NCBI RefSeq assembly: GCF_900091315.1
Contig: NZ_FLSP01000041.1
Span: forward strand, 1-64,000
Reading direction: 5' to 3'
Origin: Streptomyces sp. DI166
Lineage (GTDB): Bacteria; Actinomycetota; Actinomycetes; Streptomycetales; Streptomycetaceae
DNA length: 64,000 nt
Positions 32,127 to 41,223 of the stretch are shown here, in pieces. The first letter of the stretch is position 1, and each line of letters begins with the position of its first letter. The notes beneath the pieces are model-generated. The model made no database searches and was not told the DNA's origin. It saw nothing but the letters and a program-made list of their open reading frames with translations. The translations under genes were made by a program, and so were the position numbers.

Positions 32127-32696
32127 ATGGCACGCGCAGGACTCACCCCGGAGCTGCTCACCCGGGCCGGGGCGGAGCTGGCCGACGAGGTCGGCTTCGA
32201 CCAGGTCACCGTCTCGGCGCTGGCCCGCCGCTTCGACGTCAAGGTCGCGAGCCTGTACTCCCATCTGAAGAGCTCCCACGACCTGAGGACCCGGATCGCC
32301 CTGCTCGCGCTGGAGGAGATGGCCGACCGCGCGGCCGACGCGCTGGCCGGCCGGGCCGGCAAGGACGCCCTGACCGCGTTCGCCGACACCTACCGCGACT
32401 ACGCCCGCGCCCACCCCGGCCGCTACGCCGCCGCCCGCTACCGCCTCGACCCCGAAACGGCGGCGCGCAGCGCGGGCGTCCGCCACGCCCAGATGACCCG
32501 GGCCATCCTGCGCGGCTACGACCTCACCGAACCCGACCAGACCCACGCCGTCCGCCTCCTGGGCAGCGTCTTCCACGGCTATGTCGACCTGGAACTGGCG
32601 GGTGGTTTCGATCACAGCCGGCCGGACAGCCAGGAGTCCTGGGTACGCGTGCTCGACGCACTCGACGCCACCCTCCGCAACTGGCCCTCAGCCTGA
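32127..32696 (+). CDS. TetR-family repressor
   Basis: ATG 32127 behind GAGAGGA; 189 residues. HTH in GFDQVTVSALARRFDVKVASLYSHLKS (about 28-56), then an all-helical ligand domain with the WHG-like ending HAVRLLGSVFHGYVDLELAGGF. Eleven bases upstream of the hydrolase gene, so it probably controls itself and that gene through the palindrome at 32074. Ligand unknown. Confidence 0.9.
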   Translation: MARAGLTPELLTRAGAELADEVGFDQVTVSALARRFDVKVASLYSHLKSSHDLRTRIALLALEEMADRAADALAGRAGKDALTAFADTYRDYARAHPGRYAAARYRLDPETAARSAGVRHAQMTRAILRGYDLTEPDQTHAVRLLGSVFHGYVDLELAGGFDHSRPDSQESWVRVLDALDATLRNWPSA

Positions 32697-32707
32697 AAGC
32701 CCTCCCC

Positions 32708-33847
32708 ATGCAGAGCATCCCCCTCACCCCCGACCTGATCCGCGGCGCCCTCGACCTGGAGCGCACCGAGCACGGCCTGCTCCCGCACCGGCTCCCGGCA
32801 CGGGCCCGCGCCCAGTGCGCCGACCCGCAGCTCGCCATGGTCGAGGCCCAGCCCTCCGGCGTACGGCTCGCCCTGCGCACCCGCGCGACCGCCGTCGAGC
32901 TGGACACCCTCCCCACGAAGCGGTCCTACGTCGGCCTGCCGCCCCGCCCGGACGGTCTGTACGACCTGGTCGTGGACGGCGTGCTGACGGGGCGGACAAC
33001 GGCGGACGGCGGCAACGCCCTCACCGTCGACCTGGCCACCGGCGCCACCGAGGACCGCCCGGGCCCGGTCGCCACCCTGCGCTTCACCGGCCTGCCCGCG
33101 CGGGAGAAGGACGTGGAGATCTGGCTGCCGCACAACGAGACGACGGAACTGGTCGCCCTGCGCGCCGACGCCCCCGTCGAGCCGCTGCCCGACCGCGGAA
33201 GGCGGGTGTGGCTGCACCACGGCAGCTCCATCAGCCACGGTTCGGACGCGGCGAGCCCCACCGGCATCTGGCCCGCGCGCGCCGCGGCCCTGGCGGGGGT
33301 GGAGCTGATCAACCTGGGTCTCGGCGGCAGCGCCCTGCTGGACCCCTTCACCGCCCGCGCGCTGCGGGACACCCCGGCGGACGTGATCAGCGTCAAGATC
33401 GGCATCAACCTGGTCAACCTGGACCTGATGCGGCTGCGCGCCTTCGGCCCGGCCGTGCACGGCTTCCTGGACACCATCAGGGACGGCCACCCGGACACCG
33501 AGCTGTGGGTGGTCTCCCCCATCCTGTGCCCCATCCACGAGGACACCCCGGGCCCGGGCGCCTTCGACGCCGCCGCGCTGGCCGAGGGCCACCTGAGCTT
33601 CCAGGCCACCGGCGACCCCGCCGAACGGGCCGCCGGCAAGCTGACCCTCACGGTGATCCGCGAGGAGCTGTCCCGGATCGTGGAGCAGCGCCGGGCCGAC
33701 GACCCGAACCTGCACTACCTCGACGGCCGCGACCTGTACGGGGAGCGGGACTACGCGGAACTTCCGCTCCCCGACGAACTCCACCCCGACGCGGCCACCC
33801 ACGACCTCATCGGCACTCGCTTCGCGGAACTCGCCCTGAAGCGCTGA
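32708..33847 (+). CDS. SGNH/GDSL-family hydrolase
   Basis: ATG 32708; 379 residues. An N-terminal beta-sandwich-like domain (about 1-165) is followed by the SGNH fold: block I HHGSSISHG with the nucleophilic Ser, block II GLGGSALLDP, block III IGINLVN and block V DELHPD with Asp/His. Hydrolyses an ester or acetyl group. No signal peptide, so cytosolic, perhaps acting on an imported sugar ester. Co-directional with the TetR gene. Confidence 0.88.
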   Translation: MQSIPLTPDLIRGALDLERTEHGLLPHRLPARARAQCADPQLAMVEAQPSGVRLALRTRATAVELDTLPTKRSYVGLPPRPDGLYDLVVDGVLTGRTTADGGNALTVDLATGATEDRPGPVATLRFTGLPAREKDVEIWLPHNETTELVALRADAPVEPLPDRGRRVWLHHGSSISHGSDAASPTGIWPARAAALAGVELINLGLGGSALLDPFTARALRDTPADVISVKIGINLVNLDLMRLRAFGPAVHGFLDTIRDGHPDTELWVVSPILCPIHEDTPGPGAFDAAALAEGHLSFQATGDPAERAAGKLTLTVIREELSRIVEQRRADDPNLHYLDGRDLYGERDYAELPLPDELHPDAATHDLIGTRFAELALKR

Positions 33848-33852
33848 CCCGC

Positions 33853-35019
33853 TCAGGCGGGGTTGTCGCCGTGGGTGAGGGTCTCCCAGGCGACGAAGAG
33901 GTTGTTGCTGCCGGAGGGGCGGTTGCGCATGGTCAGCGCCTCGGTGTTGGTCATGGCGTGCCCGAGGCGGTTGTGCAGCGCGTTGTGGCCGACCTCGGTG
34001 ACCGGCCCGAGCCCGAGGTGCAGGGAGCCGCCGCACAGCCAGCCCGGTACGGCCGTGCCGAGTTCGTACTTGGCCTGGAAGCCGAGGGCGTGCCGCAGCC
34101 GCTCGCCGACGTCGGTGCCGTACAGGTCCTGGCCCTGGATCCGGCTGGTCTCGGCGACGTGGGAGATCGCGGAGATGCCGTAACCGGTGTGGGTGAGGTC
34201 GCGGCAGGTCTCCTGGGTGAGTCCGGTGACGAAGGTGGACTGGCCCTGCCAGTACTTGACGATCTTCTCGCGGGTGTTGAGGTTCTGGCTCGGCACGGTC
34301 CTGGGCAGCTCGCCGTCGGAGGCGAGGTAGACGTAGGCGGCGGTCCGGGTGCGGAACTTCGCCATGGCCCTGTCGTAGGACGTCCTGTCCTCCAGGAAGA
34401 CGGAGATGCCGACGGCTGCCTCCATCATGGACAGCTCCCAGTTCCCGTTGGAGTTGGAGCCGTTGATGATCTCGGGCAGGTAGACGTCGCGCAGCATGGT
34501 GGCGAAGCGGCCGGAGTTCGGCCAGCCGCCGTCGTAGGTGTGCTTGATGATCTCGGCGGCCTTGGGCCAGGAGGAGCCCGCCCAGCCGGTCTGGAGCGGG
34601 GCGTTGCTGTTGGTGTGGTCCTTCAGGACGGCGGACCAGGCGTCCATCAGCTGGATGGACTTGCGCGCGTAGCGCGCGTCCCGGGTGACGTACCAGGCGA
34701 GGGCGTTGGTGTACGCGGCGATGGCGTCCTCGCGCTCGTCGGTGCAGCCGTTGTTGGGGTTGGAGTACGAGCCGCACTCCACGACCGCGCGCGGCTTGGG
34801 CGTGCGGTTCTGGTCGGCGTACTTGCTCGCCATCATGCGGTCGTAGGCGCCCTTCCAGGGCTGGGCGCCGGCGAGCACCTGGGAGCGGGCGAAGTCGAGC
34901 TGGCCCCGGGAGACGGTGACTCCGGGGTGGACGAAGGTGGTGGGGGCGGCGTCGGCGGGCCAGGCGAGCGCGCTCGCCACGAGGGCGGCCACGGTCGCGA
35001 GGAGGGGGGTACGACGCAT
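33853..35019 (-). CDS. Secreted alginate-lyase-family protein
   Basis: ATG 35019; 388 residues with a signal peptide (VAALVASALAWPADA). The mature part is an alpha/alpha toroid of the polysaccharide lyase 5-like alginate lyase family: WAGSSWPKAAEIIKHT, NSNGNWELSMMEAA, LTHTGYGISAISHVAET. The Asn/His/Tyr of these motifs fit the catalytic set of the family. Substrate uncertain; Streptomyces members may act on other uronates. Converges on the SGNH hydrolase gene with five bases between stops. Confidence 0.85.
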   Translation of the reverse strand: MRRTPLLATVAALVASALAWPADAAPTTFVHPGVTVSRGQLDFARSQVLAGAQPWKGAYDRMMASKYADQNRTPKPRAVVECGSYSNPNNGCTDEREDAIAAYTNALAWYVTRDARYARKSIQLMDAWSAVLKDHTNSNAPLQTGWAGSSWPKAAEIIKHTYDGGWPNSGRFATMLRDVYLPEIINGSNSNGNWELSMMEAAVGISVFLEDRTSYDRAMAKFRTRTAAYVYLASDGELPRTVPSQNLNTREKIVKYWQGQSTFVTGLTQETCRDLTHTGYGISAISHVAETSRIQGQDLYGTDVGERLRHALGFQAKYELGTAVPGWLCGGSLHLGLGPVTEVGHNALHNRLGHAMTNTEALTMRNRPSGSNNLFVAWETLTHGDNPA

Positions 35020-35123
35020 AGCGACTCCGTTCGAGTATGTGAACTGAGAGCGCCTTTATGAACGCAGGCGTTGGCCCGGACCATAGGTACAGACCAATAG
35101 ACCGTCAAGGGTCCCGACAGCGC

Positions 35124-35155
35124 AAAGGGCCGCACCCCGAGGGGTACGACCCTTG
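35124..35155 (-). terminator. Possible terminator hairpin after DUF3710 gene
   Basis: Stem of AAGGG-x-CG-x-ACCCC type with two mismatches around a short loop (35124-35138 with 35141-35154), downstream of the minus-strand DUF3710 stop. No clean T-run. Confidence 0.45.
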
Positions 35156-35178
35156 CTGCCTGCTTTGTCCTGTGCCGA

Positions 35179-35940
35179 CTAGCGGACCTCGGTGATCTCC
35201 GGTCCGCGCTGCAACTGACCCATGCCGCCGGAGAAGCGGGAACCGCTCTCCTCCTGCTGGACCCCCTCGGGGACCATCTGGGCGTCGTTCGGCAGCTTCA
35301 GCACGATCGGGTCGCGGGGCGCCATCGGGCCGTCGCCGCGGACCACGACCGTGTCCCGGAAGATCTGCTCCAGCAGCCCGGCCGCCTGCGGCTGCACCGC
35401 GCCCTGGCCGGAGATGACTCCGCGCAGGAACCAGCGCGGGCCGTCCACACCCACGAACCGCACGACCTGGAAGCCGCCCGTGCCGTCCGGCAGCTGCACC
35501 GGGACTTGGGCACGCAGCTCCCAGCCCAGCGGACCCTCGACCTCGTCGATGATGCCGCCCTGCTGGGTGATGCCGGCCGCGATCTCCTCGCGCACCTCGC
35601 CCCAGATGCCCTCGCGCTTGGGAGCGGCGAAGGCCTGCAGCTGGATGGCGCTGTCCCGCAGGACGACGGTCGCCGCGACGATCGCGTCGCCCGCCACCTC
35701 GACCCGCAGTTCCATGCCGTCGACCCCGGGCACGAAGAGCCCGCCCAGGTCGACCCGGCCCTCGCCGGGCTCGCGCACCTCGCTGCTGTCCCACGGTCCG
35801 TCGGGACGCGGCCCCGGCTCCAGGCGCACGCGCTCGCGCGTGCCCTCGTCGTCCGCCTCGGTGTCGACGCCGTCGACGACCTGCTCGGGCTCGCCGGCCG
35901 CGTCCTCGGCGGCACCCTTCTTCTTGCGACGTCCGAACAC
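35179..35940 (-). CDS. DUF3710 protein
   Basis: GTG 35940 (FGRRKKKG) behind GGAAGGA; 253 residues. Charged, disordered first 60 residues, then a soluble alpha/beta domain (GDAIVAATVVLRDSAIQLQAFAAP; EVREEIAAGI; GPRWFLRGVI). Matches the actinobacterial DUF3710 family from memory; function unknown. Immediately follows dut with one base between start and stop, a conserved pairing. Confidence 0.88.
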   Translation of the reverse strand: MFGRRKKKGAAEDAAGEPEQVVDGVDTEADDEGTRERVRLEPGPRPDGPWDSSEVREPGEGRVDLGGLFVPGVDGMELRVEVAGDAIVAATVVLRDSAIQLQAFAAPKREGIWGEVREEIAAGITQQGGIIDEVEGPLGWELRAQVPVQLPDGTGGFQVVRFVGVDGPRWFLRGVISGQGAVQPQAAGLLEQIFRDTVVVRGDGPMAPRDPIVLKLPNDAQMVPEGVQQEESGSRFSGGMGQLQRGPEITEVR

Positions 35941-35941
35941 G

Positions 35942-36493
35942 TCACTGTCCTTCCCGGTCGGATACGACCGAAGCGTATCTAGTCCCACCCTTAGTGCCGC
36001 CTTCGGCGGCCTGACCGCTTGTGCCGCGCCCGCCGTCCACGGCGGCATGACCACCGGTGGACCCGAAGCCCCCCTCGGCCCGCTCCGAGTCGGGAAGCTC
36101 CGCGACCTCCTGGAAGCGGACCCTCTCGACCTGCTGGACGACCAGTTGGGCAATCCGGTCGAAGCGCTCGAACCGCACTGCCTCGCGCGGGTCGAGATTC
36201 ACCACGATCACCTTGATCTCCCCACGGTACCCGGCATCAACCGTCCCTGGGGCATTCACCAGGGCGACACCGCAGCGGGCGGCGAGACCGGATCGAGGGT
36301 GCACGAAGGCCGCGTACCCCTCAGGGAGCGCCACAGACACCCCGGTGGGCAGGACGGCCCGCTCGCCCGGCTTCAGTTCGCAGGGCTCGGTGGTGCGCAG
36401 ATCCGCCCCCGCGTCACCGGGGTGCTCGTACGACGGAAGCGGTACGTCCGCATCGACGCGGCGGATCAGCACGTTCAGGGGGTCACGGCTCAC
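35942..36493 (-). CDS. dut: dUTP diphosphatase
   Basis: ATG 36493; 183 residues. All five trimeric dUTPase motifs: PGDAGADL, PRSGLA, GTVDAGYRGEI, RIAQLVVQ, RAEGGFGSTG. Hydrolyses dUTP to dUMP and PPi, keeping uracil out of DNA and feeding thymidylate synthesis. A 35-residue low-complexity tail after motif V is longer than usual. Overlaps the thioesterase gene by four bases (ATGA). Confidence 0.96.
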   Translation of the reverse strand: MSRDPLNVLIRRVDADVPLPSYEHPGDAGADLRTTEPCELKPGERAVLPTGVSVALPEGYAAFVHPRSGLAARCGVALVNAPGTVDAGYRGEIKVIVVNLDPREAVRFERFDRIAQLVVQQVERVRFQEVAELPDSERAEGGFGSTGGHAAVDGGRGTSGQAAEGGTKGGTRYASVVSDREGQ

Positions 36494-37074
36494 GGGTTCA
36501 CCTCGAAGGCGCGGGCCCGGCGGACCTGGTCCGGGTCGCTCATCGCGGCCTGGATCTCCTCCTCGCGGCCGTTCTCGATGAAGTGGTCCACCTTGACCTC
36601 GATGAAGAGGGCGTCGGCGCGCACCGCGACCGGTCCGTCGGGGCCGCCGACCCGTCCGGTGGCGGTGGAGTAGATCTTCCGCCCGGCCACCGCGGTCACC
36701 TCGGCCTCCAGGTGCAGCACGGTGCCCACCGGGACCGGGCGCCGGAAGTCCGTCTCCAGCCGTCCGGTCACGGCGATGGTGCGCAGCAGCCAGTTCAGCG
36801 AGCCGAGGGTCTCGTCGAGCGCGGTGGCCAGGACGCCGCCGTGCGCGAGGCCCGGTGCGCCCTGGTGCTCGGGGCGCACGGTGAACTCGGCGGTGAGGGA
36901 GACCCCTTCACCCGCCCGTGCCTGGAGGTGCAGCCCGTGCGGCTGCTCGCCGCCGCAGCCGAAGCACTGGCCGTAGTGCGCGCCGAGCAGCTCTCCGGGG
37001 GCGGGAGCGTCGGGGTGCCGCACCGGCTTCACGGCGTCCGCCGGGGGCTTGAGGCTTGAGGATGTACCACTCAC
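36490..37074 (-). CDS. PaaI-type hotdog thioesterase
   Basis: GTG 37074; 194 residues. A short Cys-containing segment YGQCFGCGGEQPHGL precedes the hotdog fold with LAHGGVLATALDETLG (catalytic Asp/Glu-type helix), TGRLETDFRRPVPVG and AVRADALFIEV. Hydrolyses acyl-CoA thioesters; natural substrate unknown. First gene of a minus-strand run thioesterase-dut-DUF3710. Confidence 0.88.
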   Translation of the reverse strand: MSGTSSSLKPPADAVKPVRHPDAPAPGELLGAHYGQCFGCGGEQPHGLHLQARAGEGVSLTAEFTVRPEHQGAPGLAHGGVLATALDETLGSLNWLLRTIAVTGRLETDFRRPVPVGTVLHLEAEVTAVAGRKIYSTATGRVGGPDGPVAVRADALFIEVKVDHFIENGREEEIQAAMSDPDQVRRARAFEVNP

Positions 37075-37132
37075 AGCCGCAGACCTTACCCGCGCGTCGG
37101 CGGCTTCCCGACACCGTGCCAAGCTTGGTTTC

Positions 37133-37603
37133 ATGCAGCTCTCCGCCACTCCGTACGAAGAACGCCTCACCGCCCCCCGCTCGTGGTGGCTGATCTCGGC
37201 GCTGGTCGGCCTCTCCCTGGCGCTGATCCTGCTGCCGTTCGGCACCCTGCCGATGCTCGGCGGGCTGGTCGGCGGCACCGCCGTGGCCGCCGTCATGGCC
37301 AGCTCCTACGGCTCGGTCCGGATCCGGGTGGTGGGCGGTTCGCTGATCGCGGGCGAGGCGAAGATCCCGGTCACGGCGCTGGGCGAGGCCGAGGTGCTGG
37401 ACCCCGAGGAGGCCCGCGCCTGGCGGACCTACAAGGCGGACACCCGCGCCTTCCTGCTGCTGCGGGCGTACATCCCGAGGGCGCTGAAGGTCGTGGTCAC
37501 CGACCCCGAGGACCCGACGCCCTACCTGTACCTGTCGACCCGCGACCCGCAGGCGCTGGCCGAGGCCATCGAGGCGGCGAAGGCCGCCCAGTCGGCGGCG
37601 TAG
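37133..37603 (+). CDS. DUF3093 membrane protein
   Basis: ATG 37133; 156 residues. N-terminal two-helix hairpin (WWLISALVGLSLALILLPFG, MLGGLVGGTAVAAVMA), then a small soluble domain (VGGSLIAGEAKIPVTALGE; KVVVTDPEDPTPYLYLSTR). Matches DUF3093, a conserved actinobacterial family next to dut. Function unknown. Divergent from the thioesterase gene. Confidence 0.85.
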   Translation: MQLSATPYEERLTAPRSWWLISALVGLSLALILLPFGTLPMLGGLVGGTAVAAVMASSYGSVRIRVVGGSLIAGEAKIPVTALGEAEVLDPEEARAWRTYKADTRAFLLLRAYIPRALKVVVTDPEDPTPYLYLSTRDPQALAEAIEAAKAAQSAA

Positions 37604-37683
37604 GACACGGCCTAGTACACAGGGTCGAAGGGTCCCCACAACGGGGTCCTGGTTGAGCCCGCCCGCTCGGCGGGGGCCGTGGC

Positions 37684-38625
37684 TCAGCGCCTGAATCTGC
37701 CGCTTCCCGGCCATCTGCGGCCGACGTCCCGGGTGACCTCTTCCATCGTGATCGGGTCGGCGGGCTTCTCCAGCGCGGGCAGGTCGGGCAGCGCGTCCCA
37801 GGGCACCTGGATCTTGCGCAGATCGGCGCGGATACGGTCCGCGAGCTTCTTGGTGTCCCGGCGGTTCATCAGCGCGCCCACGGCCGCGCCCACCATGAAC
37901 GGCATCAGGTTCGGCAGGTTGCGCACCATGCGCTTCATGATCTGCTGGCGCAACTGCTGCTTCATGTGGGTGTTCAGCGCCGAGCTGACGGTGGACGGCT
38001 TGGTCACCTGGATCCCGCGCTCGCCCGACCAGGAGTCGAGGTAGGCGGTGGAGCGCTGTTTGAGGTTCCCCGGCGGCCGTACGCCGTAGACCTCGTGGAG
38101 TTCGGCGATCAGCTTCAGCTCGATCGCGGCGACCCCGGTGATCTCCGCGGCCAGTTCGGTCGGCATCGCGGGCGGCACGGGAAGCATGGCGGCCGCGCCG
38201 ATGCCGGCGCCCACGGTCGAGGTCGCGGTCATCGCGCCCGTCACGAGCTTGTCGGCGATCTGCTCGGGGCCGAGCCCCGGGAACTGCCGCCGCAGGGTCG
38301 CGAGGTCGCGTACGGGCACACGCGGGGCGATCTCGATGAGCCGGTCCGCGAGGTAGGCGAGCCCCGCCTTGGCGCGGCTGCCGCCCTTGCGGACGCCTTC
38401 CCGGGCCCTGTCACGCATCGCCGCTGCGCGCCGTCGCGCCATTGGCGCGGGAGCCTGTGCCGGCGCCGGCTCGTCGCCAGGGCCGGCCACCGGTTCGAGC
38501 GAGGCCGATCCGGGACCGGATGAGCCTCGCTCGTCGTCACGCGCGCCGTGCGGGCCGTCGGACGGCCCTTGGTCCGCTCCCCCGTTCGGGAAGCGGCGCT
38601 TCCAAGGAGGGGTCGAGCCGGTCAT
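37684..38625 (-). CDS. EcsC-like uncharacterised protein
   Basis: ATG 38625; 313 residues. Disordered acidic N-terminus (about 75 residues), then helices with a hydrophobic central hairpin: VGAGIGAAAMLPVPPAMPTE, AIELKLIAELHEVYG and LMPFMVGAAVGALMNRR. The Gly/Ala-rich amphipathic pattern recalls the EcsC family, but I could not confirm it. Thirteen bases after the DUF4193 gene, hence one operon. No catalytic motif. Confidence 0.7.
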   Translation of the reverse strand: MTGSTPPWKRRFPNGGADQGPSDGPHGARDDERGSSGPGSASLEPVAGPGDEPAPAQAPAPMARRRAAAMRDRAREGVRKGGSRAKAGLAYLADRLIEIAPRVPVRDLATLRRQFPGLGPEQIADKLVTGAMTATSTVGAGIGAAAMLPVPPAMPTELAAEITGVAAIELKLIAELHEVYGVRPPGNLKQRSTAYLDSWSGERGIQVTKPSTVSSALNTHMKQQLRQQIMKRMVRNLPNLMPFMVGAAVGALMNRRDTKKLADRIRADLRKIQVPWDALPDLPALEKPADPITMEEVTRDVGRRWPGSGRFRR

Positions 38626-38638
38626 GCCCGACCCGTCC

Positions 38639-38935
38639 TCAGTCGCAGTCGCGGCAGATCGGCTGACCGTTCTTCTCCCGGGCCAGCTGGCTGCGGTGGT
38701 GCACCAGGAAGCAGCTCATGCAGGTGAACTCGTCCTGCTGCTTGGGCAGCACCCGGACGGCCAGTTCCTCATTGGAAAGGTCGGCGCCGGGCAGCTCCAG
38801 ACCTTCCGCGGCCTCGAACTCGTCGACGTCCACAGAGGAGGTCGACTTGTCGTTCCGCCGGGCCTTGAGCTCTTCAAGGCTGTCCGAGTCGACGTCGTCG
38901 TCGGTCTTGCGTGGGGTGTCGTAATCCGTTGCCAT
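38639..38935 (-). CDS. DUF4193 zinc-ribbon-like protein
   Basis: ATG 38935 (an ATG at 38977 would add 14 unlikely residues); 98 residues. Acidic N-terminal half (TDDDVDSDSLEELKARR), C-terminal CMSCFLVHHRSQL and CRDCD, a four-Cys zinc knuckle. Matches DUF4193, conserved in actinobacteria with unknown function. The acidic tail plus zinc ribbon resembles RNA-polymerase-associated small proteins; this is inference. Confidence 0.9.
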   Translation of the reverse strand: MATDYDTPRKTDDDVDSDSLEELKARRNDKSTSSVDVDEFEAAEGLELPGADLSNEELAVRVLPKQQDEFTCMSCFLVHHRSQLAREKNGQPICRDCD

Positions 38936-39327
38936 GTCGCTCTCCCCCTCTGGGTGTCTGCGGTGTCTCCAGCGCACGTAACGCGTGAGAGGCCGGACTT
39001 GTGCCCGACCCGAGGCGGAGATTTTGCCTCACATCAAGGTCTGTTACTCAATCGACACCCAACCGGACCCCTCAAGAGTGATCGGCTTGGATGGCGAACG
39101 GGACCGTACACGGTCCCAACGCCGCACTTCAAAGGCGTCTCACCGTGTACTTCCCGTGATGCGGACCCCCGAAAACCCGGATTTTCCCGGCTTTCCGACA
39201 GGTCACATGATCACGCAGCGTAGATGGCCGGAAATTCGTCCTTGTGATCGATCACACACAGCAAAGGCCACTTGCCGCCCTGAAAATTCCGCTCAAAGCG
39301 AACAAGCCCGGGTGTCGGAACACGGTC
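38936..39327. promoter_or_regulatory. Intergenic region with TGTGATCGATCACA palindrome
   Basis: No gene in 392 bases between the DUF4193 start and the cutS stop. A perfect 14-base palindrome lies at 39243-39256 and fits GTG-N6-CAC, similar to Crp/FNR-type sites. It is about 310 bases before DUF4193, far for a promoter-proximal operator. AT-rich patches near 39010-39060 could hold a promoter. Confidence 0.5.
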
Positions 39328-40563
39328 TCACAGTGGCAGGGCCACTCTCATCACCAGCCCGCCCCCCTCGCGCGGCTGCGCCGTGATGTGCCCGCCGTGC
39401 GCCCGCGCCACCGACCGCGCGATCGACAGACCGAGCCCGACGCCCTTGTCGCTGCCGGTGCGCTCGGTGCGCAGCCGCCGGAAGGGCTCGAAGAGGTTGT
39501 CGATCTCGTACGCCGGGACCACGGGCCCGGTGTTGGACACGGTGAGCATCGCCTGGCCGTGCTGGCTCTCGGTGTTCACCTCGACCCAGCCGCCCTCGGG
39601 GATGTTGTACCGCACGGCGTTCTGGACCAGGTTCAGGGCGATCCGCTCCAGCAGCACGCCGTTGCCCTGGACCACCACCTGGTCGCGCTTGCCGCGGATC
39701 TCCACGCCCTTGGCCTCGGCCTCGGCGTGCACCTGGTCGACGGCCTGCTCGGCCACCTCGGCGAGGTCGACGGGCTTGCGCTCGACGATCTGGTTGTCGC
39801 TGCGGGCCAGCAGCAGCAGTCCCTCCACGAGCTGCTCACTGCGCTCGTTGGTGGCCAGCAGGGTCTTGCCGAGCTGCTGGAGCTCCACCGGGGCGTTCGG
39901 ATCGGACAGGTGCACTTCCAGCAGGGTGCGGTTGATCGCGAGCGGGGTGCGCAGCTCGTGGGAGGCGTTGCCGACGAAGCGCTGCTGGGCGGTGAAGGCG
40001 CGCTGGAGGCGCTCCAGCATGTCGTCGAAGGTGTCGGCGAGCTCCTTCAGCTCGTCGTCCGGGCCGTCCAGCTCGATCCGGCGGGAGAGGTCGGAGCCGG
40101 CCACCGCGCGGGCGGTGCGGGTGATCCGGCCGAGCGGCGACAGGACGCGTCCGGCCATCGCGTAGCCGAAGGCGAAGGCGATCACCGCGAGGCCGAGCAG
40201 GGCCAGCAGGGACCGGCTGAGCAGGGCGTCGAGGGCGTGCTCGCGCTGCTCGTTCACGCACTCGTTGAGCATCTGGTTCAGCTCGTCCGCGGGCAGGCGG
40301 GTGGCCGTCAGATCGCACATGTCACTGGAGACGGAGCCCGTCACGACACGGAACGGCAGGTCGCTGCCGACGCGGAGCGCGCTCGCGGCGACCAGGTAGA
40401 TGATCGACAGCAGCAGGATGCCGGCGATCAGGAACATGCCGCCGTAGAGCAGGGTGAGGCGTATCCGGATGGTCGGGCGCAGCCACGGGAAGGGCTGTAC
40501 CGGCCTTCTGGGGTCCCAGGTCGGCTTGGGCGGTGCCTGGGGCGGTGCGGGGGACGTTGCCAT
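39328..40563 (-). CDS. cutS: Sensor histidine kinase CutS
   Basis: ATG 40563; 411 residues. Two membrane helices (about 34-60 and 117-139) enclose a short extracellular domain of about 55 residues holding two cysteines (SDMCDLTATR and NECVNEQ). HAMP, then H-box NASHELRTPLAINRTLL, N-box LVQNAVRYN, G-boxes DKGVGLGLSI. CutRS is the conserved Streptomyces system first linked to copper/melanin and later to secretion stress and antibiotic control; the cysteine pair suggests redox sensing. Six bases follow cutR. Confidence 0.93.
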   Translation of the reverse strand: MATSPAPPQAPPKPTWDPRRPVQPFPWLRPTIRIRLTLLYGGMFLIAGILLLSIIYLVAASALRVGSDLPFRVVTGSVSSDMCDLTATRLPADELNQMLNECVNEQREHALDALLSRSLLALLGLAVIAFAFGYAMAGRVLSPLGRITRTARAVAGSDLSRRIELDGPDDELKELADTFDDMLERLQRAFTAQQRFVGNASHELRTPLAINRTLLEVHLSDPNAPVELQQLGKTLLATNERSEQLVEGLLLLARSDNQIVERKPVDLAEVAEQAVDQVHAEAEAKGVEIRGKRDQVVVQGNGVLLERIALNLVQNAVRYNIPEGGWVEVNTESQHGQAMLTVSNTGPVVPAYEIDNLFEPFRRLRTERTGSDKGVGLGLSIARSVARAHGGHITAQPREGGGLVMRVALPL

Positions 40564-40569
40564 GGGAAC

Positions 40570-41223
40570 TCAGATCCGGTAGCCGGAGCCGGGGACGGTG
40601 ACGATGACGGGCGGCTCGCCCAGCTTGCGGCGCAGCGTCATGACGGTGACCCGGACGACGTTGGTGAACGGGTCGGTGTTCTCGTCCCACGCCTTCTCCA
40701 GCAGCTGCTCCGCGGAGACGACGGCGCCCTCGGAGCGCATCAGCACTTCCAGGACGGCGAACTCCTTGGGCGCGAGCTGGACCTCCTTGCCGTCACGGAA
40801 GACCTCGCGGCGGTTGGGGTCGAGCTTGATCCCGGCCCGCTCCAGGACGGGCGGCAGCGGGACGCTGGTACGACGGCCGAGGGCACGCACGCGTGCCGTC
40901 AGCTCGCTGAAGGCGAAGGGCTTGGGGAGATAGTCGTCGGCGCCGATCTCCAGGCCCTCGACGCGGTCGCTGACGTCGCCGGAGGCGGTGAGCATCAGCA
41001 CGCGCGTGGGCATGCCCAGCTCGACGATCTTGCGGCACACGTCGTCGCCGTGCACGAGCGGGAGGTCGCGGTCGAGGACGACCACGTCGTAGTCGTTGAC
41101 GCCGATGCGCTCCAGGGCCGCCGCGCCGTCGTACACGACGTCGACGGCCATGGCCTCCCGGCGCAGTCCGGTGGCCACCGCATCGGCGAGCAGTTGCTCG
41201 TCCTCGACGACGAGTACGCGCAC
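40570..41223 (-). CDS. cutR: Response regulator CutR
   Basis: GTG 41223 behind GGAAGGAAG; 217 residues. Receiver domain: VLVVEDEQLLADA, VVLDRDLP with phospho-acceptor Asp, LTASGDVSDR, DYLPKPFAF with Lys. OmpR/PhoB-type winged helix: LAPKEFAVLEVLMRSEGAVVS and NVVRVTVMTLRRKLGEPP. Co-transcribed with cutS. Confidence 0.94.
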   Translation of the reverse strand: MRVLVVEDEQLLADAVATGLRREAMAVDVVYDGAAALERIGVNDYDVVVLDRDLPLVHGDDVCRKIVELGMPTRVLMLTASGDVSDRVEGLEIGADDYLPKPFAFSELTARVRALGRRTSVPLPPVLERAGIKLDPNRREVFRDGKEVQLAPKEFAVLEVLMRSEGAVVSAEQLLEKAWDENTDPFTNVVRVTVMTLRRKLGEPPVIVTVPGSGYRI

